A stretch of 64,000 bases of DNA, from assembly GCA_039977295.1 (NCBI GenBank), contig JBDWDN010000003.1, forward strand, positions 558,001 through 622,000. Direction: 5' to 3'. Origin of the DNA: Hellea sp039977295. GTDB lineage: Bacteria > Pseudomonadota > Alphaproteobacteria > Caulobacterales > Maricaulaceae. This document shows positions 52,344 to 59,000 of this stretch, piece by piece (positions within the stretch are counted from its first letter, which is position 1; each line of letters begins with the position of its first letter). The notes beneath the pieces are model-generated. The model saw only the letters and a list, made by a program, of their open reading frames with translations, was not told where the DNA came from and ran no database searches. A program made the translations under genes and the position numbers.

Positions 52344-53558
52344 CTAAGAATTGTTGCGGCCCCAATAGGTCCAGCCCCTCAAGAGATATTCCATCGGCCC
52401 GCGTGTGAATTTTTTACGCCAGAGGCTAGAAAACCCTAGGGTGATAATCCCTGTCATCGCGGCAATAGCGATACAGCCCGCTGCGCCTATTTGGCCATAA
52501 AGTCCCAATCCATAGGCACAAAAGATAAATGATAAAATGAGAGATTGCATCAGATAAGCTGTGAGAGAGGATGTGCCGCCGCGCGCCATAAAAATTTTAA
52601 TTTTCGTCATCGGCCCCTCCGACCACTTCGCTAACCACCCTAGATAGCCGAGCGAAGAAAAGGGCGCGCCTAGCATGATAATAGCCATGCCGACCATGCC
52701 AAGCGGTGACATAGGGTCGGTGGAGATGTGGCTGACAAAGGCGCCTATTATGCTGATGACTAAACCCAGCGGTAAGTAGAACTTTCGGGCTTTCCCCCAA
52801 AGAGGTGCGCTCGCATCATTTAACACGCCTGATTTAACTGCGGCCAAACCTAGAAGGAAAAAGCCAAGCACGCCTGGTCCCTGATAGGCCGCAGCAAATC
52901 CAATATAACCTTTCCAATCTGTCCAGCGCTGCAACATGATGTCGCCAAAGCTGCCTTGGGTATAAGTTTGAGCGGCTTTATCCATGATGACTTGCATCTC
53001 TGTGGCCATTTGCGCCATGCCTTCAGGGTCATAGACTTGGCCCATATGAAAGCCGAACGCGCCGAAGAACGCGATAAGAATTTGCAAAGTGACTAAGCTT
53101 ATTCCCCAGCGGAGAAGTGTTTTTACTTTTCTATGGCGAAAGAAGAAGAGCAAGGCGCCTAGCACTGCATAGATAATAAGAATATCTCCGACAAACCCAA
53201 ATGTGACATGGGCTATACCGAGTAATATAAGCCCAATGAGACGCCGAAAATAGCGGGGACTAAATGCGATGCCGCGCCGCTCGGCTGACATCATTTGATA
53301 GGCTAGCCCCGCTCCGAACATAAATGAAAACAGGGTATATGACTTAAACAGGAATAGAGAATTGACGCCAAAATAGGCGGATTTATCAAGTGCAGATGTT
53401 AGGTCACCATAATAATAGGTAATCTCTCCAGGATAGGCGAAATAGGCAACATTTACGAGAACGATACCAAATAGAGCAAAGGCTCTGACCAGATCAGGAA
53501 GGATGTGCCGTCCTGCGGCTTGGCTTTGCTCAATATAACCCATTTTTGTATCGCTCAT
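52344..53558 (-). CDS. DUF418 domain membrane protein
   Basis: A 404-residue protein with about ten hydrophobic spans and the DUF418 C-terminal signature (SSLTAYLMQSLI, then GFSSLWRKKFTRGPMEYLLR and WTYW). Starts with a basic, polar N-terminus (MSDTKMGYIEQSQAAGRHIL) before the first helix. Function is unknown. It reads in the same direction as the winged-helix regulator and the membrane gene upstream, all close together. Confidence 0.88.
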   Translation of the reverse strand: MSDTKMGYIEQSQAAGRHILPDLVRAFALFGIVLVNVAYFAYPGEITYYYGDLTSALDKSAYFGVNSLFLFKSYTLFSFMFGAGLAYQMMSAERRGIAFSPRYFRRLIGLILLGIAHVTFGFVGDILIIYAVLGALLFFFRHRKVKTLLRWGISLVTLQILIAFFGAFGFHMGQVYDPEGMAQMATEMQVIMDKAAQTYTQGSFGDIMLQRWTDWKGYIGFAAAYQGPGVLGFFLLGLAAVKSGVLNDASAPLWGKARKFYLPLGLVISIIGAFVSHISTDPMSPLGMVGMAIIMLGAPFSSLGYLGWLAKWSEGPMTKIKIFMARGGTSSLTAYLMQSLILSFIFCAYGLGLYGQIGAAGCIAIAAMTGIITLGFSSLWRKKFTRGPMEYLLRGWTYWGRNNS

Positions 53559-53572
53559 ATCTGCCTCACCCG

Positions 53573-53878
53573 TTACCCAAGTAATGCTTTCATAGCATCC
53601 AGATAACTAATCCAAGCGCTACGCCCTTCATTTGTTAGATGCACCAAAGTCTGCGGACGCTTGCCTTTATATCCTTTTTCCTGCCGAACATAACCAGCAG
53701 ATTCGAGCTTGGTCAGATGGGTCGAGAGATTGCCATTGGTTGCGCCCGTCTTATCCAAAAGCTCTGGAAAATTCGCAGGGTTCACGGCCGAAAGATAAGC
53801 CATAACGCCAAGACGCAACCGCCCATGAATGACGTCATCAATGGCGTCGAGATTTAACGCAGTGTCTTGCTTAGCCAT
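53573..53878 (-). CDS. Winged-helix transcription regulator
   Basis: A 101-residue protein consisting of one winged-helix DNA-binding domain of the PF13601 (HTH_34) type: IHGRLRLGVMAYLSAVN, then the recognition helix ATNGNLSTHLTKLESAGYV and wing EKGYKGKRPQTLVHLT. It lacks any sensing domain. Its start overlaps the 3' end of the membrane gene 53871-54488 by eight bases. The paired palindromes in the divergent promoter (54526-54570) are its probable operators. Confidence 0.88.
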   Translation of the reverse strand: MAKQDTALNLDAIDDVIHGRLRLGVMAYLSAVNPANFPELLDKTGATNGNLSTHLTKLESAGYVRQEKGYKGKRPQTLVHLTNEGRSAWISYLDAMKALLG

Positions 53879-54488
53879 TTTGCGTTTCTTTCTTTAGGGA
53901 AATTAGAGACGGAATAACAACCGTGATGAACGCCGCGATAGAGGCGACGACATATATGTTTATAGTCCCCAACAAAGAGAAACAAAGCGCTGAAGATGAA
54001 AAGCTCATAAATGACGCAAAGTGTATCCATCTTAGCCCGGTGAGCTTTGCAACGACGCCATAAGCTAAGCCTTGACCCGCGAAGCCAGCAATGACCAGGT
54101 AATCAAAACTCTGTGGCCCGCCATTTTGAATGAACATGTTTAAAATAACGCCGACAAAAAGTGTGGCCATGTAACCTGCAAACATTATCCAAACATAGGT
54201 TTCAACGCGGTTTGCGACAGAGTTTGCGCCAGGTTTACTATCGATTTTGCGGCCCATAATGGCGCTGCCCGCTCCGCCGATAACGGCAAACGCTATCCAT
54301 AGAAATCCAATATTGTTTGGCGAAACATCAAAGGTTTTTGAGAGTATCGCCCATTGCCCGAAAAAGACGAGCGTCAATAATATGCCCCACATTAAACCTA
54401 TGCGCCCACCTAGAAGAGGCGAGTTAGCGCCGTCCTTGGCAATTGAACTCACATAGTCCAGATCTGCTATTATTTGTTCTTTTGTCAT
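53871..54488 (-). CDS. Membrane protein of unknown function, partner of the winged-helix regulator
   Basis: A 205-residue protein from ATG 54488 (GGAG six bases before); a TTG upstream adds four residues. Six spans: about 30-48, 60-78, 97-120, 127-148, 153-172 and 176-197. Winged-helix regulators of this type are often encoded beside such small membrane proteins, but the role is unknown. First gene of the three-gene unit ending in the DUF418 gene. Confidence 0.75.
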   Translation of the reverse strand: MTKEQIIADLDYVSSIAKDGANSPLLGGRIGLMWGILLTLVFFGQWAILSKTFDVSPNNIGFLWIAFAVIGGAGSAIMGRKIDSKPGANSVANRVETYVWIMFAGYMATLFVGVILNMFIQNGGPQSFDYLVIAGFAGQGLAYGVVAKLTGLRWIHFASFMSFSSSALCFSLLGTINIYVVASIAAFITVVIPSLISLKKETQNG

Positions 54489-54525
54489 TCTTGTCTCCAA
54501 GCAGGTGTGACTAATTTCTAAAATT

Positions 54526-54570
54526 AGTTTGCATTACAAACTTAAATATGTCAAGTTTGAATTACAAACT
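54526..54570. promoter_or_regulatory. Paired 17-bp operators AGTTTG-N5-CAAACT
   Basis: Perfect palindromes AGTTTG-catta-CAAACT (54526-54542) and AGTTTG-aatta-CAAACT (54554-54570), start to start 28 bases. They sit between the divergent membrane gene and the (disrupted) DUF2141 gene and are the natural binding sites for the nearby winged-helix regulator. Confidence 0.7.
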
Positions 54571-54627
54571 AAATTGTAAAGGAGACGAAAATGTTTGTAT
54601 CACGACTAAAAAAGACTCTAAAAATAA

Positions 54628-54650
54628 GGCTATTATATACTTGACAAAGC
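54628..54650 (+). repeat. Left terminal inverted repeat of the IS1595 element
   Basis: 23 bases beginning GGCTATTATATACTTGACAA. The TTGACA inside it serves as the -35 box of the transposase promoter. Confidence 0.88.
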
Positions 54651-54669
54651 AAGCCTAAAAACCTATATA
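54641..54669 (+). promoter_or_regulatory. Transposase promoter
   Basis: TTGACA (54641-54646), exactly 17 bases, TATATA (54664-54669), about 25 bases before the transposase start: an ideal sigma-70 promoter built over the left terminal repeat. Confidence 0.8.
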
Positions 54670-54694
54670 TAATGGGTATTTAGGACACTTTAAC

Positions 54695-55675
54695 ATGACT
54701 TTTGACATAACTAACCCCATTTTTACCGATAAAGAGGCAGCTCGTTTGCATCTTGAAGCCACCCGTTGGCCCGAAGGTGCTGTCTGCCCTCACTGTAAGT
54801 CTAAGAACGTCCGTGAGTTAAACGGCAAGTCACACCGTGCAGGATTGCGCCAGTGTAACGAAAAAGAGTGTCGCCAACAGTTTACCGTGACAGTCGGAAC
54901 AGTCTTCGAGCGCTCTAAGGTTCCTTTGAACAAGTGGCTTTTGACTACTCACCTAATGACAGCCTCAAAGAAGGGTATGTCTGCCCATCAGATACACCGT
55001 ATGATAGGCGTCACATATAAAACCGCTTGGTTTATGTGTCACCGCATCCGTGAAGCTATGACAGACAACAATCCTCCCCCTCTTGGCGGTAAGGATAAAG
55101 TTATCGAAGCCGATGAAACCTATATCGGCAACAAAGTAAGCGTTAAAGAGAACCAAAAGCAAAAGCATTACTTCACAGACCCTGTAACGGGTGAGAAGAA
55201 AGTCTATCGTGTTGGCGGTAAGCGCGGCGCTTCAAACAAATACACCGTTGTATCACTTGTTGAGCGCGGCGGTTCTGTTCGTTCGTTCCACGTTGATAAG
55301 GCAAACCAAAACAATATTCGCGAAATTCTTGTTCGCAATGCAGATCGTAAATCAAAGCTTATGACAGATGAAAGCCACCTATATAAGCGTGTCGGTCAAG
55401 AGTATGAGCGCCATGAACACGTTATCCATTCTAAGAAAGAATATGTGCGCGGCGATGTCTATACAAATACGCTAGAAGGCTTCTACAGCATCTTTAAGCG
55501 CGGAATGATTGGAACATACCAACATTGCGGCGAAAGCCACCTACAGCGCTATGTGACCGAATTTGACTTCCGTTATAACGGACGCAAGATGAATGATAAT
55601 GAGCGCCGTGACGAAGCTCTAAAGGGTATTGAAGGCAAACGCCTCACATATCGGCGGATTAATAAAGCAGCGTAA
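54695..55675 (+). CDS. IS1595-family transposase
   Basis: A 326-residue transposase. An N-terminal zinc ribbon (CPHCKSKNV, CNEKECRQQF) is followed by a helical domain (KWLLTTHLMTASKKGMSAHQ) and the ISXO2-like DDE domain, with acidic residues in VIEADETYIGN (Asp), LMTDESHLY and NTLEGFYSIFKRG. All family blocks are intact, so it is probably active. Its codon use differs from the host's genes. Confidence 0.95.
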   Translation: MTFDITNPIFTDKEAARLHLEATRWPEGAVCPHCKSKNVRELNGKSHRAGLRQCNEKECRQQFTVTVGTVFERSKVPLNKWLLTTHLMTASKKGMSAHQIHRMIGVTYKTAWFMCHRIREAMTDNNPPPLGGKDKVIEADETYIGNKVSVKENQKQKHYFTDPVTGEKKVYRVGGKRGASNKYTVVSLVERGGSVRSFHVDKANQNNIREILVRNADRKSKLMTDESHLYKRVGQEYERHEHVIHSKKEYVRGDVYTNTLEGFYSIFKRGMIGTYQHCGESHLQRYVTEFDFRYNGRKMNDNERRDEALKGIEGKRLTYRRINKAA

Positions 55676-55729
55676 GGTCAATCCTTACGTGAATACGTTT
55701 TATTGGACAAATACAAGGTTGTAATTTTG

Positions 55730-55960
55730 TCACATTCTGGCAATGTTCATAAACCAAGTGCTGATTCGCGCCGCAATAAGGCCAACAGACTTGGAAGGAA
55801 CGGCGACCTCTGAATAGACCTCGCCACGATATTCAGCCCAGGGGAGAACTTTGAGACGCGCAAGCGCGTCCTCTCGGCTTCTTGCTGGAATCTGAATGGC
55901 ATATTCCGCCCCTTCGTGTCGGTATTCGAACAAATGCTGACTTACTTTAACATTTTGCAT
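55730..55960 (-). CDS. Passenger gene: 76-residue unknown protein
   Basis: A small protein whose core EYRHEGAEYAIQIPARSREDALARLKVLPWAEYRGE is typical of short alphaproteobacterial proteins with a two-strand plus helix pattern, function unknown. It is divergent from the YegP passenger gene; only 14 bases separate the starts, each with a GGAG-type ribosome site. C-terminal sequence (VGLIAARISTWFMNIA) is hydrophobic and may form an amphipathic helix. Confidence 0.65.
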   Translation of the reverse strand: MQNVKVSQHLFEYRHEGAEYAIQIPARSREDALARLKVLPWAEYRGEVYSEVAVPSKSVGLIAARISTWFMNIARM

Positions 55961-55974
55961 AATGGAGACCCCTA

Positions 55975-56145
55975 ATGCGATTTATACTATACAAAGACAG
56001 AGCCGGATACTGGCGCTGGACACTATACGCTGCGAACAATCGCAAAGTAGCTGACTCAGGAGAAGGCTACGTCAACAAGCAAGACGCCAAACATGGTATC
56101 GGGCTTGTTCAATCAGCGTGGAATGCGCCGATTAACGAAGCGTAA
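55975..56145 (+). CDS. Passenger gene: YegP/DUF1508 family protein
   Basis: A 56-residue protein from ATG 55975 with GGAG eight bases before. It is one DUF1508 unit: FILYKDRAGYWRW, LYAANNRKVADSGEGY, KQDAKHGIGLVQSA. YegP function is unknown. It is the same family as the repeats in the large membrane protein at 6206-8833. It starts 14 bases from the divergent 76-residue gene. Confidence 0.85.
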   Translation: MRFILYKDRAGYWRWTLYAANNRKVADSGEGYVNKQDAKHGIGLVQSAWNAPINEA

Positions 56146-56163
56146 AAAAAGAAAGGGCCTGAG

Positions 56164-56286
56164 CTATTTTTTTAGCTTGTGGGAGGAGGCCCCTTTTCTC
56201 TTATCCGCATTAAGCGGTTTATTTTCTTTTGGCGGTGTTTCTAGCATCCGCCTGAGAGTTTCTTGAAAGTCTGGAGTTTTAGTCAT
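56164..56286 (-). CDS. Passenger gene: 40-residue basic protein
   Basis: A short ORF starting MTKTPDFQETLRRMLETPP with a very basic C-terminus (DKRKGASSHKLKK). The opening resembles small conserved alphaproteobacterial proteins starting MTKTPDF, unknown function. Its ATG overlaps the 5' start of the HEPN-like gene on the other strand. Confidence 0.55.
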   Translation of the reverse strand: MTKTPDFQETLRRMLETPPKENKPLNADKRKGASSHKLKK

Positions 56287-56890
56287 TAAAATAATACCTG
56301 AAAAAGCTGAACTTTATTATGCGACAACAGAAGCAATCCTTCAATGGGGGAATGTCGAGAATGCTCTGGCTTTTACCTATGGCATTAGCCTTGGAGCAAC
56401 GAAATATCAGTATCTGTCTTCCGCAATGGGCTCATATTGGAAGCTTCATTCATTTAGGAATAAGCTTGAGGTGGTTGATGCTAGCGTGACCGCATCTTTG
56501 ACTAAAGACATGATTCGCAAAAACTGGATTAGCTTAAAAAATAAACTTGGAAGAAAGAATAACAATAGAAATGAGCTAGCTCATTTCACTATAGATAAAA
56601 ATGCGTCTGGCGTATTTTGCTTAATGCCATACCAAAGTCTTACAAAGCAAATGGCTGAACAAATGAAGGTAGATAATCTAGACTTGCCGATTAATCGCCC
56701 AAAATTACTAAAGCCCAACGATATTTGGCAAAGGGCGAAAGCATTTGAAAAGACTTCGAAGGATGTCAAAGAATTTAACCGTTCCCTTGGCTTTGAGATG
56801 CACGAAGTATCGAAACACATAGGTTCTTTAAAGAAACTTGATCGTGATTATATTCGGAGCCTAATATCCAACCGAAATTCTCAATCATAG
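56285..56890 (+). CDS. Passenger gene: HEPN-like protein with RNELAH motif
   Basis: An open frame of about 201 residues if ATT 56285 is the start; GGAG lies eight bases before it. The first ATG (56426) would give 154 residues and drop the conserved-looking opening KIIPEKAELYYATTEAILQW. No ATG, GTG or TTG exists between the upstream stop and that region, so the start is either ATT or lost. The centre contains RNELAH, an Rx4H motif as in HEPN ribonucleases, in a helical context. Probably helical throughout. Calling it an RNase or toxin is inference. Confidence 0.6.
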   Translation: MKIIPEKAELYYATTEAILQWGNVENALAFTYGISLGATKYQYLSSAMGSYWKLHSFRNKLEVVDASVTASLTKDMIRKNWISLKNKLGRKNNNRNELAHFTIDKNASGVFCLMPYQSLTKQMAEQMKVDNLDLPINRPKLLKPNDIWQRAKAFEKTSKDVKEFNRSLGFEMHEVSKHIGSLKKLDRDYIRSLISNRNSQS

Positions 56891-56973
56891 AAATTCTTGC
56901 GCTCTCAATCATCGCCTCAGTAACGACAATTTCCTTAGTCTTTTCAATGCCTTGCGTCTTTTTTGACATAGCC

Positions 56974-56996
56974 GCTTTCTTAAGTATATAATCGCC
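56974..56996 (-). repeat. Right terminal inverted repeat of the IS1595 element
   Basis: Reverse complement starts GGCGATTATATACTTAAGAA and matches the left end at 20 of 23 positions. It is followed by the second AAAAATAA target copy. Confidence 0.88.
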
Positions 56997-57527
56997 AAAA
57001 ATAACGGGAGTGGCTGCTGGGCTTTCCCTGATCACAGCTGCGGGTGCCACCGCAGCTGATAATTCGGATTGGGCCTATAAAACAGGGACAATCCCGGTGA
57101 CGATTAATCTTTCAGATGTCCAAATTGCAGATGGGCCGATTTATATCTCTGTGCAAAAGAGAGAGCAGTATCGCGGCATGGCGGGTCACGGTACGATTTT
57201 GAAATTGGCGACCCCGGGCAATATGACGGCGACCGTAAAGGTAGCAGAACCCGGTGATTATTCCGTGTCTGTTTGGCATGATATGGATGATGACAGAGTT
57301 TTTGATATGGACGAGACTTACCGCCCATCTGAGGGCTGGGGCGCGTCTGGCAATGTTCCGACCGACCGCATGCCGACATTTGATGATGTAAAAATAAAAG
57401 TTGAGAGCTTTGGCACTACTGTGGCGGTGCCTATGGTTTATCCGTCATAACGTGATGTAGATCACAGCTAGCGGGTTTAGGTGCTGCTAATTATAAGGTC
57501 CATTTTATATGGAATCCCCTTTAACTC

Positions 57528-57555
57528 TCCCGGCGTTTACGCCGGGTTTTTTTTT
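57528..57555 (+). terminator. Terminator after the DUF2141 gene
   Basis: CCCGGC-gttta-GCCGGG-type hairpin followed by a long T run on the plus strand. It faces the convergent xerC gene. Confidence 0.85.
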
Positions 57556-57566
57556 ATACACTAAGC

Positions 57567-58496
57567 CTAGGCTCTGGGATGAGCTTTACGGTGCACGTTC
57601 ATCAGAGCCGCCGCGTCGACCTCAGTATAGCGCTGCGTGGTCGAAAGACTTTCATGCCCTAGAAGCTGCTGTATAGTGCGAAGATCGCCTCCGCCCGCAA
57701 GCAAATGCGTGGCGAAACTATGCCGCAAAGCATGAGGCGTCGCCGTTTCAGGCAAGCCCAAAGCCCCGCGCAATTTGCGGACTTCTTTTTGAATGATTTC
57801 CGCCCTTAAAGGCCCGCCGCGCACGCCGCGAAAAATGGGGTGCTCATTTGACAGGGGATAAGGGCAAAGCGTGACATACTTTTCGACAGATGCGCGGATG
57901 GCGGGGAGTATAGGCACGAGACGTGTCTTGCCGCCTTTTCCTGTTAGGGTGAGCGCGCGGCCTAGCGGCAGGTCTTTGGCTGTCAGGCCAAGAGCTTCGG
58001 ATATACGAAGACCCGCGCCGTAACACAGTGTCAGCACAGCAATATTACGCGCATCCACCCAAGGCTCATCCCCTATAAGCGTGCCTTCAGCAATGAGCTC
58101 TTTCGCCCCCACAACGCTTAGCGGTTTAGGCAGAGGGCGTTTGGCGCGCGGGCCTTTGATAAGTGGCAGAGCGGCATTTTTCACATCCCAGCGCCGCTCA
58201 AGATAACGGTAATAGGTCCTGATGGCTGAGAGCTGCCGCTGCACCGACGCAGGCGATAGCGGGCTATCGCCGCGCCGCCGATGGGCGAGATAAGCCCGAA
58301 AATCCATAGGTTTTAAATCGGCAAGCTTTGCCAGATGCAAAGCCTCATCCAGATGGCTGGCCATAAACCCAAGAAAGGCCGAGATGTCGCGCTGATAAGC
58401 CTCTACTGTTTTATCCGCGAGGCGCCGCTCTCCTGATAAATGGGAGAGGAAAATCGCTAACGTCTCTGCGGCAGGTATTTTCTGAATGGCGGCCAT
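57567..58496 (-). CDS. xerC: Tyrosine recombinase XerC
   Basis: A 309-residue recombinase from the chosen ATG (MAAIQKIPAAE). The frame continues upstream, but that part overlaps the divergent Fe-S scaffold gene and has no family content. N-terminal SAM-like domain with YQRDISAFLGF. The catalytic part has GAGLRISEALGL (Arg), a Lys strand LTGKGGKTR, HALRHSFATHLL, LGHESLSTTQRYTEVD (His and Tyr), and ends HRKAHPRA as in XerC. It resolves chromosome dimers at dif with XerD. Confidence 0.95.
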   Translation of the reverse strand: MAAIQKIPAAETLAIFLSHLSGERRLADKTVEAYQRDISAFLGFMASHLDEALHLAKLADLKPMDFRAYLAHRRRGDSPLSPASVQRQLSAIRTYYRYLERRWDVKNAALPLIKGPRAKRPLPKPLSVVGAKELIAEGTLIGDEPWVDARNIAVLTLCYGAGLRISEALGLTAKDLPLGRALTLTGKGGKTRLVPILPAIRASVEKYVTLCPYPLSNEHPIFRGVRGGPLRAEIIQKEVRKLRGALGLPETATPHALRHSFATHLLAGGGDLRTIQQLLGHESLSTTQRYTEVDAAALMNVHRKAHPRA

Positions 58497-58565
58497 GGCG
58501 TGACTATGCCCTAGCCAAGTTAATGAAGGCTTTCGCAATCGCGGCCCAGTCCCTATATCTAAACC

Positions 58566-58991
58566 ATGTTTGACGACCTTTATAACACCGACATATTGAC
58601 CCTGTCGGCCTCGCTTAGAAATGAGCGCTTGGATATGCCTGACGGGACATCGCGTAAGGTCTCGAAGCTCTGCGGCTCTTGGCTGGAAATTGATGTGAAT
58701 ATGGACGGCGGTCAGGTTGGCGAGGTGGCCTTGCGCGTGCAGGCCTGCGCGCTGGGCCAAAGCTCTGCTGCAATATTACAACAGGGAATTATAGGCGCGG
58801 GTTTGGATGATATCATCAAGGCGCGAGATGATTTGCGCGAGATGTTGAAATCAGGTGGTGAGGCTCCAGGCGGGCGCTTTGAGAAGTTGTCATTGTTAAA
58901 AGGCGTCAAAGCTTATCCTGCCCGTCATGCCTCTACGCTATTGGCTTTTGAAGCCGCCGTTGAAGCTGTCGAGCTGGCACTTGAGAGATAG
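58566..58991 (+). CDS. Iron-sulfur cluster scaffold-like protein (NifU/IscU fold)
   Basis: A 141-residue protein beginning MFDDLYNTDILTLSASL. It keeps the IscU-like order: PDGTSRKVSKLCGSWLEIDV, then VQACALGQSSAAIL, and the helix DLREMLKSGG. Two cysteines (LCGS and QACALG) are visible where IscU has three. Alphaproteobacteria often have such short IscU-like proteins beside xerC or hydrolase genes. Cluster transfer is inference. Confidence 0.8.
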   Translation: MFDDLYNTDILTLSASLRNERLDMPDGTSRKVSKLCGSWLEIDVNMDGGQVGEVALRVQACALGQSSAAILQQGIIGAGLDDIIKARDDLREMLKSGGEAPGGRFEKLSLLKGVKAYPARHASTLLAFEAAVEAVELALER

Positions 58992-59000
58992 GAGGCCTGG

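Larger units (their letters stand above)
54628..56996 (+). mobile_element. IS1595-family insertion element with passenger genes
   Basis: 2369 bp. The left end GGCTATTATATACTT... and the reverse complement of the right end GGCGATTATATACTT... agree at 20 of 23 bases. Both sides carry the 8-base direct repeat AAAAATAA (54620-54627, 56997-57004), the target-duplication length of IS1595. The transposase occupies only the left 1 kb. The rest carries at least four small genes: a 76-residue protein, a YegP protein, a 40-residue ORF and an HEPN-like protein. Confidence 0.9.
54591..57450 (+). pseudogene. DUF2141 exported protein, split by an IS1595-family element
   Basis: The gene starts at ATG 54591 (AAAGGAG before it), is read for 12 codons and one base, is then cut by the element 54628-56996, and resumes at 57005. 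Joining the parts with one copy of the 8-base target gives an in-frame protein of 160 residues: n-region MFVSRLKKTLK, a hydrophobic core (ITGVAAGLSLITAAGATAA) and a DUF2141 domain (VTINLSDVQ, YISVQKREQY, YSVSVWHDMDDDRVFD, PSEGWGASGN). The remaining ORF from GTG 57010 lacks the positively charged n-region, so export is probably lost. Confidence 0.9.

Noticed and set aside
54695..55675. Integron-type or composite transposon instead of a simple IS
   Set aside because: Only one transposase and one pair of terminal repeats exist, both with matching target copies; no integrase or second IS is present.
56775..57050. 91-residue minus-strand frame across the right end of the IS1595 element, or its 64-residue inner version from 56969
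   Set aside because: It overlaps the HEPN-like gene heavily on the opposite strand and crosses the element boundary and target duplication. Only the part near the right repeat could be real, with weak ribosome support.
58497..58760. N-terminal extension of XerC by 88 residues
   Set aside because: It overlaps the divergent Fe-S scaffold gene and has no recombinase content; the XerC N-terminus is clear at the internal ATG.
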